Assembly: GCA_902795195.1 (NCBI GenBank)
Contig: CADBKF010000017.1
Span: forward strand, 5,350 to 43,527
DNA from: Oscillospiraceae bacterium
Lineage (GTDB): Bacteria > Bacillota > Clostridia > Oscillospirales > Oscillospiraceae
Direction: 5' to 3'
DNA: 38,178 nucleotides
Positions 26,623 through 34,803 of the stretch are shown piece by piece. Position numbers and translations under genes: made by a program. Positions within the stretch are counted from its first letter, which is position 1. The number at the start of each line of letters is the position of its first letter. The notes below the pieces were generated by a model that worked only from the letters and a program-made list of their open reading frames with translations, was not told the origin of the DNA and searched no databases.

Positions 26623-26864
26623 CCCTGCGTGACCTCATAGACGGCGCCGAGTAAGCGGACCCTGTCGCCCACACGCAGCTTTTTGCCCCGCATGGTGCAG
26701 GTCTCGCCGTTGACCTCCACCTCGCCGTTCTGAATGAAGTTCTTTGCCATTCCGCCGGACTCGGCGGCATTGGCCAGCTTCAGAAAGCTCTCTAATTTGA
26801 TAAAATCCGTTGTGATCGGGACCCTGATCTCACTGCCCGATACTCGTCTTACGCGTACTTTCAT
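26619..26864 (-). CDS. rlbA: S4-domain RNA-binding protein RlbA (YaaA)
   Basis: An 81-aa S4-like RNA-binding fold (LESFLKLANAAESGGMAKNFIQ, GEVEVNGE, LRVGDRV). It lies between dnaN and recF in most Firmicutes origin regions; the function is not well defined but linked to the ribosome large subunit. It has 4-bp overlaps or near overlaps with both neighbours, indicating one operon. Confidence 0.92.
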   Translation of the reverse strand: MKVRVRRVSGSEIRVPITTDFIKLESFLKLANAAESGGMAKNFIQNGEVEVNGETCTMRGKKLRVGDRVRLLGAVYEVTQG

Positions 26865-26868
26865 ATTT

Positions 26869-28011
26869 TTATTCTCCGGGCTTCAGGCGGACGGGGAGGA
26901 CCATGTAGGCGTAGTCGTAGACGGTCTTTTCCTCGTTTTCGCCGGTCTTGTCCTTCTGCGTGGGGGTGAAGACGATGGGAGAGAGGCTGTTCGACAGCTC
27001 CAGGTTCACATACTCGGTGGGCAGGGCCTTGAGCGCGTCGAGCAGGTAGCGGCAGTTGAAGCCGATCTCGAGGTCCTTGCCGTCGCCGGCGAGGCTGCAC
27101 TCGTCCTTGGCCGCGCCGATCGTGGTCAGCGTGCGGAACTGCGCCGCATCCTGCGAGAACAGGCAGCGCACCGGGCTCTTGTATTTCTCCGAGACGATCA
27201 GGCCCACGCGCTCGATGGAGGCGGTGAGCTCATCCACGTTCGCGGTCAGGATCGTCGGGTTGTTCGTCGGCACCACGCGCCGCCAGTCGAGGAATTCGCC
27301 CTCGAGGATGCGGCAGATCAGCGTCGCGCCGCCGATCTCAAACAGAATGTGCTTGGCGCCGAGCGTCAGCGCCATGGGCTCGTCGGTATCCTCCAGAATC
27401 TTTTCGACCTCCTTGAGGGCCGCAGCCGGGGCGACGAACTTCATCACCTTGCCGGTGGGCTCGTCCAGGTGGTAGGTGCGTCTGGCCAGGCGGAAGCCGT
27501 CGACGGCCACCATGGTGACGCTGTTTTCCGCGACCTCGATCAGGCAGCCGGTGTGGATGGGCCGGGCCTGGTTCTCGGAGACGGCAAAGATCGTGCCGCC
27601 GATCAGCTCGCGCAGCGCGTTTTCCGGGATGTGCACGGCGTCGGCCTCGCCCACGCGGGGAAGATCGGGGTAATCCTCGGCGGAGCTTGCCATGATCGTG
27701 AAGGAGGAGATGCCGCCGCGGATGGAGACCTTGTACTTGTCGTCGACCTCCAGCGTGACCATGTCGTCCGGCAGCTTGCGGATGATGTCAAAAAACAGGC
27801 GCGCGGGCATGACGCAGTCGCCGCCCCGGATAATCTGGGCGTCGAGCTGCACGGTGATGCCGGTTTCGAGGTTGTAGCCGGTGAGATAGAGCCGGTCCTC
27901 GGCCCGCAGGAGGATGCCCTCGAGCGCTGCGATGCTGGATTTCTGGCAGACGGTCCTCGAGGCAACGGAAATGGCGTTGGCCAGCTGGGATTTTTCGCAG
28001 GTAAATTTCAT
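26869..28011 (-). CDS. dnaN: DNA polymerase III beta subunit (sliding clamp)
   Basis: The processivity clamp. ATG 28011 gives the standard MKFTCEKSQLANAISVASRTV start; GGAGG is 11 bp upstream, slightly far. The 380-aa product has the three-domain clamp pattern and ends YAYMVLPVRLKPGE; most clamps end in a P-x-R motif, which is followed here by four extra residues. It lies 655 bp from dnaA, an unusually long gap that carries DnaA-box-like sites. Confidence 0.95.
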   Translation of the reverse strand: MKFTCEKSQLANAISVASRTVCQKSSIAALEGILLRAEDRLYLTGYNLETGITVQLDAQIIRGGDCVMPARLFFDIIRKLPDDMVTLEVDDKYKVSIRGGISSFTIMASSAEDYPDLPRVGEADAVHIPENALRELIGGTIFAVSENQARPIHTGCLIEVAENSVTMVAVDGFRLARRTYHLDEPTGKVMKFVAPAAALKEVEKILEDTDEPMALTLGAKHILFEIGGATLICRILEGEFLDWRRVVPTNNPTILTANVDELTASIERVGLIVSEKYKSPVRCLFSQDAAQFRTLTTIGAAKDECSLAGDGKDLEIGFNCRYLLDALKALPTEYVNLELSNSLSPIVFTPTQKDKTGENEEKTVYDYAYMVLPVRLKPGE

Positions 28012-28041
28012 ATTTGCAGATACCTCCATTCATTCGGAGCG

Positions 28042-28260
28042 TTGTCCATAGGGGGACTGTGGACAACGAACAACTTTCTGTGGAAAACAGGACGGAAAAA
28101 AGCTTTCCATAACGGCCTGTGCAAAACCTGTTCTTTTTCCATAATCGCCTGTGGATGGCAAAGCCTTGCCATTGCTGGCAAAAACGGACTTTTCCACATA
28201 ATTTTCGACTATGACGATGATGACGAAAGTTTTGCTTTCTATTTATTATAAAGCTGGGAT
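28042..28260. other. Candidate oriC: DnaA-box-like cluster and AT-rich segment
   Basis: Nine-mers close to TTATCCACA: reverse-strand copies TGTGGACAA (28058-28066), TGTGGAAAA (28079-28087) and TGTGGATGG (28150-28158), forward TTTTCCACA (28190-28198), with weaker TTGTCCATA (28042-28050) and TTTTCCATA (28135-28143). None is a perfect box. The AT-rich run CTATTTATTATAAAG (about 28239-28253) next to the last box could be the unwinding element. Dense box-like sites between dnaA and dnaN are typical of bipartite Firmicutes origins. Confidence 0.6.
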
Positions 28261-28310
28261 TTTGATTTTTTCAGAGTGAGCGGCTGACGAATAACTTTTG
28301 GGCCGGAGAG

Positions 28311-28666
28311 AAGGGATCAGGGATCAGGGATCAGGGATCAGGGAATAGGGAATAGGGAATAGGGAACAGGCAATAGGCAATAGGCAATAGGAGAACGTTG
28401 TAGGGGACGGCGTCCTCGACGTCCCGTAATACAAGCAGCTGACAGAAAGAGATTGCCAATCAGTGATCAATCTGCCGATCATGTCATTCTGAGGGAGCTT
28501 GCGACCGAAGAATCTGACTTCTCAGCAGAATGAAGCATGTTTCAGATTCTTCGTCACTGCGCTCCTCAGAATGACATGTACGAATCATTTTCCGTACTCC
28601 GAGACAAGAAACTCCTCATTCCTCGTTCCTCACTGACCACTGGCCACTAACCACTGCTCACTGCCC
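28311..28666. repeat. Heptamer tracts and REPs between candidate oriC and the dnaA 3' end
   Basis: GGGATCA, GGGAATA and GGCAATA heptamers (28313-28395) end in AGGAGAACG and a GTAGGGGACGG REP (about 28401-28426). An inverted TCATTCTGAG...GAAGAATC pair follows (28483-28576), then a third heptamer type (CAGTGGT/CAGTGAG words read on the gene strand, 28619-28668) that runs into the dnaA stop. No gene. Confidence 0.82.
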
Positions 28667-29980
28667 TCACAGCTTACTGTTGATGTTCGACGTAATATCC
28701 CGGATGTTGTCCTGCAGGCCGTTGGCGCTCTTTTTGAGGTCGCTTTCGACCTTGCGCACGGCGTACTGGACGGTGGAATGGTCCTTGCCGAATTCCAGCG
28801 CGATGTCCGGGAAGGAGAGGTTTGTCAGCTTCCGGATCAGATACATTGCGATCTGCCGGGCCTCGGCGGTGCCCTTGGTGCGCTGGGTGCCGCGGATCAC
28901 GTCCTCGTCGATGGAGTAGAAGCGGCTGACTTCGGCCAGGATCAGCGCCGGCGTGGGCAGATTGTGGGTGCCGCCCTTGTACATGTCCTTGATGGCGCGC
29001 GAGACGTTCACCACGTCGAGCGGCATATTGTTGAGGTCGTGATAGGCCTTGATCTTCTTGACCGTGCCCTCGAGCTGGCGGACGTTGTTGGTGACGTTTT
29101 CCGCGATGTAGTCGCACACGTCGTCGCTCAGATCGAGCCCCAGGCTCTCGGCCTTGTCCTTGACGATGGCCATGCGGGTCTCGTAATCCGGCTGCGTCAC
29201 GTCGCAGATCAGGCCGGATTCAAAGCGGGAGCGCAGCCGGTCGGTCAGCTTGACCATGTCGCCGGGCGGCTGGTCCGAGGTCAGCACGATCTGCTTGTGG
29301 TTGGCATGCAGGGTGTTGAAGGTGTGGAAGAACTCCTCCTCGGTCTTCTCCTTGCCGGCGATGAACTGGATGTCGTCGAGCAGAAACAGATCGGCGTTGC
29401 GGTATTTGTTGCGGAATTCCAGGTTTTTGCCCTCGCGGATGGCCTCGATCAGCTCGTTCGTGAACTGCTCGCCGGAGATGTAGATGATGTCGATGTCCGG
29501 ATTCCGCTTCTGCATCTCGGCGGCGATGGCGTAGAGCAGGTGGGTCTTGCCCAGGCCGGAGTCGCCGTAGAGGAAGAGCGGGTTATACACGTCCGCCGGC
29601 TGCTCCACCACGGCCAGCGCCGCGTTGTAGGCGATGACGTTGGAGGGTCCGACGACGAATTTTTCAAAGGTGAACTGGGGATTGAACTGGATGAAGTTAT
29701 TTTTGGTTTTGCGGTCCCGGTAGCTGTCCATGTCCTCCTCACAGAAGACCTCCAGCGTGATGTCGGCGCCGAAGATGTCCTTCATGGCGTCGATCACATA
29801 GCTGGCGCAGCGCCGCTCAATGGTCTCCTTGCAGAACTTTGACGGCACATAGAGCACAAGCTTCGTATCGGTCAGCTCCAGAACCTCAGCCTGGTCGAAC
29901 CAGGTCGAGACGATGGGCGCCGAAAGCTGGCCTTCCATATGTCCCATGACCTTGGACCAAACATAAGCAGAGGAATACAT
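28667..29980 (-). CDS. dnaA: Chromosomal replication initiator DnaA
   Basis: The 437-aa initiator starts at ATG 29980 (AAGGAG 6 bp upstream). Domain I ends near 85; the linker is short. The AAA+ domain has Walker A YGDSGLGKTH (138-147) and Walker B LFLLDDIQF (198-206); domain IV has the DnaA signature FGKDHSTVQYAVRKVE. The stop TGA overlaps the first unit of a heptamer tract. It has its own promoter and, as read here, no rpmH upstream. Confidence 0.97.
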   Translation of the reverse strand: MYSSAYVWSKVMGHMEGQLSAPIVSTWFDQAEVLELTDTKLVLYVPSKFCKETIERRCASYVIDAMKDIFGADITLEVFCEEDMDSYRDRKTKNNFIQFNPQFTFEKFVVGPSNVIAYNAALAVVEQPADVYNPLFLYGDSGLGKTHLLYAIAAEMQKRNPDIDIIYISGEQFTNELIEAIREGKNLEFRNKYRNADLFLLDDIQFIAGKEKTEEEFFHTFNTLHANHKQIVLTSDQPPGDMVKLTDRLRSRFESGLICDVTQPDYETRMAIVKDKAESLGLDLSDDVCDYIAENVTNNVRQLEGTVKKIKAYHDLNNMPLDVVNVSRAIKDMYKGGTHNLPTPALILAEVSRFYSIDEDVIRGTQRTKGTAEARQIAMYLIRKLTNLSFPDIALEFGKDHSTVQYAVRKVESDLKKSANGLQDNIRDITSNINSKL

Positions 29981-30157
29981 AAACGCTCCTTTCCGGCGGC
30001 AACACGCCTGCCGCCTGTGTCTGCGCTGCCGCCGGCAGCCTCGGGCAACGCCGCAAAATGACCAGCACATCGCTTGCCTGCTGAATACAACGGCGCGATC
30101 TGCACGCTGAAATTTTGCCGCCTTGCCCTTGCCGACTGCGCAGAATTGAACAGAATA

Positions 30158-30186
30158 ATTCTACCACAAAATACGGAATTTTACAA
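30158..30186 (-). promoter_or_regulatory. dnaA promoter
   Basis: Minus strand: TTGTAA (30181-30186), 17 bp, TAGAAT (30158-30163) with TGG before it. The leader to the start codon is about 170 nt. The surrounding 30150-30280 is strongly AT-rich and holds no clear DnaA box. Confidence 0.65.
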
Positions 30187-30279
30187 GTGCTATACCTTAA
30201 TTAAAATAGATTTTTCCGCAATTTTTCATATATTTGTGAATTTCATTTGAAAGTCCTCCCATAAATAGTCTCAAATATG

Positions 30280-30304
30280 AAAAAGTTGCACGTTTTCGTG
30301 CAAC
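30280..30304 (-). terminator. Orphan terminator upstream of dnaA
   Basis: Perfect stem GTTGCACG (30285-30292) / CGTGCAAC (30297-30304), TTTT/AAAA loop, followed on the minus strand by TTTTT. No intact gene lies upstream of it before the mscL terminator at 31023. Confidence 0.85.
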
Positions 30305-30325
30305 AAAAAGGAAAAATATTTCGTC

Positions 30326-31010
30326 ATGTCATTCTGAGCGCAGCGAAGAATCTATAATAGGCAACAGGAGAACGGCGTCGTGCCTTGCGGAACGGAATCA
30401 CCTGGATATATCATTCTGAGGAGAGCGCAGCGACGAAGAATCTGAATACCATCATATTTTGCAGCTTTTTCGATTCTTCGCTGCACTCAGAATGACATGT
30501 CGGAAGTATTTCAGCGAAACATGGTACTGCTGGTGCTGTCCGAGCCTGCGGGCGAGCAATGCTCGCCCCTACAGGTGAAATCAGCCTTTGCCACTGTAGG
30601 GGACGGCGTCCTCGACGTCCCGGCATTCGGAACGAATGCATTTGCCTCGATGCGCACAGCACCCGGAAAACCGCGAATCTTTCCCAAGTCTGTCATTGCG
30701 AACCAGTGCCGCAGCACTGGTGTGGCAATCCGCATCTCCGGCACGCCCGTCACCGGGTCCTGCCTCCGGCGGCCCTGTTTTCTTTGGCGCTTTCCCAAAG
30801 AAAACAGGGGAAAAGAAAGGCCGCTTTCCGGTTCGGTAGCTTTCCCGGCAGCCATCGTAGCGCTCTGCGAGCTGCTTGCTTTTTGGTATCCGGGAAGGAT
30901 TTGACTGTCGGTCTATCCCCGCGCCCGCGCTGGCCCGGCTCCGAGCGTGGTGCGCTGCTCCATCAGCCTTTCCCCAACTGCTGCAAAAATATTTGATACA
31001 TAACAAACAA
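30326..31010. repeat. Repeat-filled gap between dnaA and mscL
   Basis: No supported gene in about 700 bp. TCATTCTGAG...GAAGAATC copies lie at 30328-30352, 30411-30444 and, reversed, 30470-30498. GTAG REPs lie at about 30551-30573 and 30597-30622. A TCATTGCGAA...GTGGCAATCC element is at about 30694-30733 and a TTTTCTTTGG...CCAAAGAAAA inverted repeat at about 30778-30805. Open frames on both strands span these repeats and look spurious. Confidence 0.75.
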
Positions 31011-31022
31011 AACGATTGTCTT

Positions 31023-31069
31023 AATCAAAAAAAACCGCACCGCAGGGAATGCGGTACGGTTTTTTGATT
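31023..31069. terminator. Bidirectional terminator downstream of mscL
   Basis: Stem ACCGCACCGCA (31034-31044) / TGCGGTACGGT (31050-31060), one mismatch, flanked by AAAAAA and TTTTTT and an outer AATC/GATT pair. Confidence 0.88.
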
Positions 31070-31082
31070 ATGCAGGGGCCGA

Positions 31083-31538
31083 TCACTTCTTCGCGAGCAG
31101 GTCGCGGATCTCGGTGAGCAGCTTTTCTTCTGCGCTGGGTTCCGGATCGGGTTCGGGTTCGGGCTCCGGCTCGGGCTTCTTGGCCTTGGCGCGCAGCGCG
31201 TTCATGCCCTTGACCATCAGGAAGATGACCCAGGCCAGGATCAGGAAGGTGATGATGCTGGAGATGAAGTTGCCGAAGGTCAGCTCCGGCCGAATCAGAT
31301 TGCCTTCCTCGTCAAAGTGCTGGAAGAGGGACGGAAGAACGATCTTCCACTGGCTGAAATCCAGACCGCCGGTGAAGATGCCGATGATGGGCATGATGAT
31401 GTTGTCGGTGAACGAGGAAACCAGGTCCTTGAACACGCCGCCAATGAGAACGCCAACTGCCATGTCAAACAGATTACCCTGCAGGGCAAACTCCTTGAAC
31501 TCCGCAATGATACCCTTCTTGTTGGGATCTTTTGCCAT
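31083..31538 (-). CDS. mscL: Large-conductance mechanosensitive channel
   Basis: MscL is the homopentameric safety valve opened by membrane tension on hypo-osmotic shock. The 151-aa protein has the cytoplasmic N-terminal helix, TM1 with FDMAVGVLIGGVFKDLVSSF, the DNIIMPIIG segment, a periplasmic loop, TM2 (about 90-110) and a C-terminal bundle (EEKLLTEIRDLLAKK). The linker before the bundle contains an unusual Pro-Glu repeat (PEPEPEPEPDPEP, about 122-134). GGAGG precedes the ATG, and a terminator follows. Confidence 0.95.
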   Translation of the reverse strand: MAKDPNKKGIIAEFKEFALQGNLFDMAVGVLIGGVFKDLVSSFTDNIIMPIIGIFTGGLDFSQWKIVLPSLFQHFDEEGNLIRPELTFGNFISSIITFLILAWVIFLMVKGMNALRAKAKKPEPEPEPEPDPEPSAEEKLLTEIRDLLAKK

Positions 31539-31608
31539 TTTCGTTTTCCTCCTTTCTCGAAAGATCTATCTGTTCAATCCGGATGGATTGGAACATCCTT
31601 TCTTTGTT

Positions 31609-32895
31609 TCATTTCTCAATGATTTCCAGGCCGCCGAGATACTTTCTCAGCACCTCGGGCACCACGACGGAGCCGTCGGCGCGCTGGTTCTGCTCGACCA
31701 TCGCCGGGAAAATGCGGGAGGTCGCCAGGCCGGAGCCGTTGAGCGTGTGGACGAATTCGGTCTTGCCGGTGGCCTCGCGGCGGAAGCGGATGTTGCCGCG
31801 GCGCGCCTGATAATCCCGGGCGTTGGAGACCGAGGAGACCTCCTTGTAGCCGTTCATGGACGGGATCTGGATCTCGATGTCGTAGGTCCGGGCCATGGAG
31901 GCGGAGCAGTCGCCCGCGGCCAGCTTCACGGTGCGGAAGTGGAAGCCCAGGTCCTTGACCAGCTGCTCAGCCTTGCCGACGAGCTCCTCAAAGGCCTCGT
32001 CCGACTTCTCGGGCAGGGTGTACTGGAACATTTCGACCTTGTTGAACTGGTGGCCGCGCACCATGCCGCGCTCGTCGGCGCGGTGAGAGCCGGCCTCTCT
32101 GCGGAAGCAGGGGGTGTAGGCGAACAGCTTGTGCGGCAGCTCGCTCTCGGCCATGATCTCGCCGCGGTGCAGACTGGCCAGGGCGGTCTCCGCCGTGGGA
32201 AGCATGAAGTGCAGGCGGTCGTCCGTGGGGTTGCCGATCTTATAGACCTCGTCGGCAAACTTCGGGAACTGGCCCGCGGTCTCGCCGCACTGGTACTCGA
32301 GCATGTGGGGCAGGATCACCATCTCGTAGCCGTCGCGCAGATGGCAGTCCATGAAGTAGTTCAGAAGCGCCCACTCGAGCCGCGCGCCGATGCCGCGATA
32401 GACCCAGAAGCCGGTACCGGCGAGCTTGGTGCCGCGGTCGTAGTCGATCAGGCCCAGGTCGGTGCACAGATCCACGTGGTGCTTGGGTTCAAAATCGAAC
32501 TTGTGGGGCTCGCCGTAGTAGCGCAGCGGCTCGTTGTTTTCCTTGCCGCCGGGCTTGAGATCGGGATCGGGCAGGTTCGGCAGAGACAGCATCCAGGTGC
32601 GATATTCGGCCTCGACGTCGCCGAGCTGCTTGTCGTTGTCGGCGATGTCGGCCTTGAGCTGCGCCATCTGCTTGAAGATTTCGCTCACGTCCTGGCCAGC
32701 CTTCTTGAGCGCGGGGATCTGCTTGCTGACCTTGTTCTGCTCGGCCTTCTTGGTCTCTGTGGAGAGGATCAGCTCGCGGCGCTTGGCGTCGAGCTCCAGG
32801 ATGCGGTCCACGGCCTCGTCGCAGTCGACCTCCTTGGCCCGCAGCAGCCGCTTGACCTCTTCGGGATTGTCTTTGATGCGTTTGATGTCCAGCAT
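31609..32895 (-). CDS. serS: Seryl-tRNA synthetase
   Basis: Charges tRNA(Ser). The 428-aa class II enzyme has the N-terminal long coiled-coil that grips the tRNA variable arm (about 30-105), motif 2 (FRREAGSHRADERGMVRGHQFNKVE) and motif 3 (NGSGLATSRIF, where many have GRTL). ATG 32895 is preceded by GAGG; the frame opens earlier only through the REP. No T-box leader fits in the 75 bp between it and parB, so it is probably read from the parAB transcript. Confidence 0.96.
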   Translation of the reverse strand: MLDIKRIKDNPEEVKRLLRAKEVDCDEAVDRILELDAKRRELILSTETKKAEQNKVSKQIPALKKAGQDVSEIFKQMAQLKADIADNDKQLGDVEAEYRTWMLSLPNLPDPDLKPGGKENNEPLRYYGEPHKFDFEPKHHVDLCTDLGLIDYDRGTKLAGTGFWVYRGIGARLEWALLNYFMDCHLRDGYEMVILPHMLEYQCGETAGQFPKFADEVYKIGNPTDDRLHFMLPTAETALASLHRGEIMAESELPHKLFAYTPCFRREAGSHRADERGMVRGHQFNKVEMFQYTLPEKSDEAFEELVGKAEQLVKDLGFHFRTVKLAAGDCSASMARTYDIEIQIPSMNGYKEVSSVSNARDYQARRGNIRFRREATGKTEFVHTLNGSGLATSRIFPAMVEQNQRADGSVVVPEVLRKYLGGLEIIEK

Positions 32896-32924
32896 GGTAG
32901 TTACCTCATTACCTATAGTATTCC

Positions 32925-32971
32925 GTAGTGGCCGACCTCGCAGCTTCACGAAGTGTGCCTGCATCGGCCAT
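32925..32971. repeat. 47-bp variant REP at the parB stop
   Basis: Second copy of the RAYT1-family REP with 20-bp loop insertion. It shares its last base with the parB stop codon. Confidence 0.85.
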
Positions 32972-33840
32972 TATTCCTTTATTTTCGACGCCATCAGGGT
33001 GTCGATCAGACGATTCAGATCGTCGTCGCCGTAGAAATCGATTTCAATGTGCCCCTTGCGCTTGCCGGGCACGATCTTGACCTTGCGCTGCAGCCGACGG
33101 GTGAGCTGCCGCTCGCAGTCGCCCACATAGTCCACGCCGTCCGGGGCAGGGACCGGCTTTTCCACGGGCTTTTCCATGTTTTTGCAGAGCGTCTCGGTCT
33201 GGCGGACCGAGAGCTGCAGCGCGATCACGCGCTGTGCCGCCTGGCGGCGCTGTTTTTCGTTTTTGAGTCCCAGAAGCGCCCTGGCATGGCCCGGCGAGAG
33301 CACGCCGTCGCGCACCAGCTCGGTCAGCTCGCTGTCGAGCGAGAGCAGGCGCAGGGAATTTGCCACGGCGGGACGGGATTTGCCCACGCGCTGTGCCGCC
33401 TGCTCCTGGGTGAGGCCGTACTCCTCCATGAGCGTGCGGAAGCCCTGGGCCTCCTCGATCGGGTTGAGATCCTCGCGCTGCAGGTTTTCGATCAGCGCCA
33501 GCTCCATGACCTCGCGGTCGTCGGCCTCGATGATGTGCACGGGGATCTCGTCGAGCCCGGCCAGACGGGCCGCCCGCCAGCGGCGCTCGCCGGCGATGAT
33601 CTGATAATAGCCGTCTGCGGCCTCCCGCACGGTCAGCGGCTGAATGACGCCGTGGGCCGTGATGGAATCGGCCAGCGCCTGCAGGGCCTCGGGATCAAAA
33701 TCCTTTCGCGGCTGCAGGGGATTCGGTTCAATTTTCCGAAGCGGCAGCACGCTGATGGTCTGCTCCTGCCCGGGCAGATTTCCCGTCGGCTCGCCCAGAA
33801 GGGCGCCCAGACCGCGGCCGAGGCCACTTTTTTTCGCCAC
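32971..33840 (-). CDS. parB: Chromosome partitioning protein ParB (Spo0J)
   Basis: A CTP-dependent clamp that loads at parS and recruits SMC. The 289-aa protein has the N-terminal ParA-activating LGRGLGALLG (7-16), the CTP-binding motif GERRWRAARLAG (84-95), ENLQREDLNPIEEA (118-131) and an HTH (about 142-165) that reads parS, then the C-terminal dimer domain ending GHIEIDFYGDDDLNRLI. Two perfect parS sites lie 0.9 and 2.7 kb upstream. Confidence 0.96.
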   Translation of the reverse strand: MAKKSGLGRGLGALLGEPTGNLPGQEQTISVLPLRKIEPNPLQPRKDFDPEALQALADSITAHGVIQPLTVREAADGYYQIIAGERRWRAARLAGLDEIPVHIIEADDREVMELALIENLQREDLNPIEEAQGFRTLMEEYGLTQEQAAQRVGKSRPAVANSLRLLSLDSELTELVRDGVLSPGHARALLGLKNEKQRRQAAQRVIALQLSVRQTETLCKNMEKPVEKPVPAPDGVDYVGDCERQLTRRLQRKVKIVPGKRKGHIEIDFYGDDDLNRLIDTLMASKIKE

Positions 33841-33870
33841 CGTTTACACTCCCTTTCTGGAGAATTTGAA

Positions 33871-34623
33871 TTACCGGTTGCCCATGATCTCCTGGGCGAC
33901 CGCGATATACGCCAGCGCGCCGCGGCTGTGCTTGTCGTAGGCCGTGACCGGCAGCCCGTAGCTGGGCGCCTCGGCCAGGCGGACATTCCGCGGGATCGCC
34001 GTGGCATAGACCTTGCCGGGGAAGTGCTTTCGCACCTCCTGGGCAACCTGGTTGGAGAAATTGGTCCGCCCGTCGAACATGGTCAGCAGCACGCCGAACA
34101 TGCTCAGACTCGGATTGAGACGCCGCTTGACGGCGCGCATCGTGGACATGAGATCGGACAGGCCCTCGAGCGCGTAGTATTCGCACTGTACCGGGACCAG
34201 GATGCTCTCGGCTGCGCAAAGGGCGTTGAGCGTCAGCAGCTCCAACGACGGCGGGCAGTCGATCAGAATATAGTCATACAGGCCCTTGAGCTGCACCAGG
34301 GTTTTTTTCAGCTGAAATTCGCGCTCCTCGAGGCCAATCAGCTCGACCGCAGCGCCGGCCAGCGCCGTGGAGGAGGGGATGACGTCACCGTAGGGTGTGT
34401 GCTGGATCACGTCCAGCACCGGCACATCGTTGATGATCAGATCGTAGCTCGTGTATTTCGACGCCCGCGTCAGACCCATGCCGGAGGTGGCGTTGGCCTG
34501 GGGATCGAAGTCACAGAGCAGCACCCGGGCGCCCTCTGATTTCAGCGCAGCCGTCAGATTGACCGCGGTGGTGGTTTTTCCCACGCCGCCCTTCTGATTG
34601 ACGATGGCAATGATCTGCCCCAT
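33871..34623 (-). CDS. parA: Chromosome partitioning ATPase ParA (Soj)
   Basis: The 250-aa deviant Walker A ATPase has NQKGGVGKTTT (9-19) and CDFDPQANAT, and DYILIDCPPSL for Walker B. Soj works with ParB in origin segregation and modulates DnaA. GGAGGAGG precedes the ATG. parB starts 30 bp downstream, so the pair is one transcript from the promoter at 34703-34731. Confidence 0.96.
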   Translation of the reverse strand: MGQIIAIVNQKGGVGKTTTAVNLTAALKSEGARVLLCDFDPQANATSGMGLTRASKYTSYDLIINDVPVLDVIQHTPYGDVIPSSTALAGAAVELIGLEEREFQLKKTLVQLKGLYDYILIDCPPSLELLTLNALCAAESILVPVQCEYYALEGLSDLMSTMRAVKRRLNPSLSMFGVLLTMFDGRTNFSNQVAQEVRKHFPGKVYATAIPRNVRLAEAPSYGLPVTAYDKHSRGALAYIAVAQEIMGNR

Positions 34624-34702
34624 GTTGTGACCTCCTCCCGAACCGTGGTTCCGCCGCGCAAAGCTGGTACCTCACTCGACTCGCTTCGAATAACTGCCAT
34701 AC

Positions 34703-34731
34703 AGTTTATCACAGCCACCCGAAAAATGCAA
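34703..34731 (-). promoter_or_regulatory. parAB promoter
   Basis: Minus strand: TTGCAT (34726-34731), 17 bp, TAAACT (34703-34708) with TGA before it. It lies just beyond the lexA terminator/parS. Confidence 0.6.
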
Positions 34732-34753
34732 CAGCTTTCTATATCTGAGCAGC

Positions 34754-34793
34754 AAAAAAGCTGCGAATGTTTCACGTGAAACATTCGCAGCTT
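34754..34793 (-). terminator. lexA terminator whose stem contains a parS site
   Basis: 34758-34793 is a perfect 36-bp palindrome followed on the minus strand by TTTTTT (34759-34754). Its centre, TGTTTCACGTGAAACA (34768-34783), is the exact consensus parS. The outer arm adds AAGCTGCGAA. So one sequence can serve as a Rho-independent terminator in RNA and a ParB site in DNA. Confidence 0.9.
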
Positions 34794-34803
34794 AAATATA
34801 TCG

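Noticed and set aside
28207-28227. Period-3 run of GAY-like triplets beside the last DnaA box, resembling DnaA-trios
   Set aside because: The central A has period 3, but flanking bases do not fit the trio consensus in the required polarity.
30236-30262. Six-codon frame with GGAGGAC in the dnaA leader region
   Set aside because: Too short and upstream of the mapped dnaA promoter; the ribosome-like site is probably chance.
30511-31006. Open frames of 110-145 codons between dnaA and mscL
   Set aside because: They run across several repeat families, lack ribosome sites and show no domain.
34624-34700. GAGGTACCAGC before parA as a T-box motif
   Set aside because: The T-box core TGGNACCGCG is not matched, no specifier stem or terminator pair is visible, and parA is not a T-box target.
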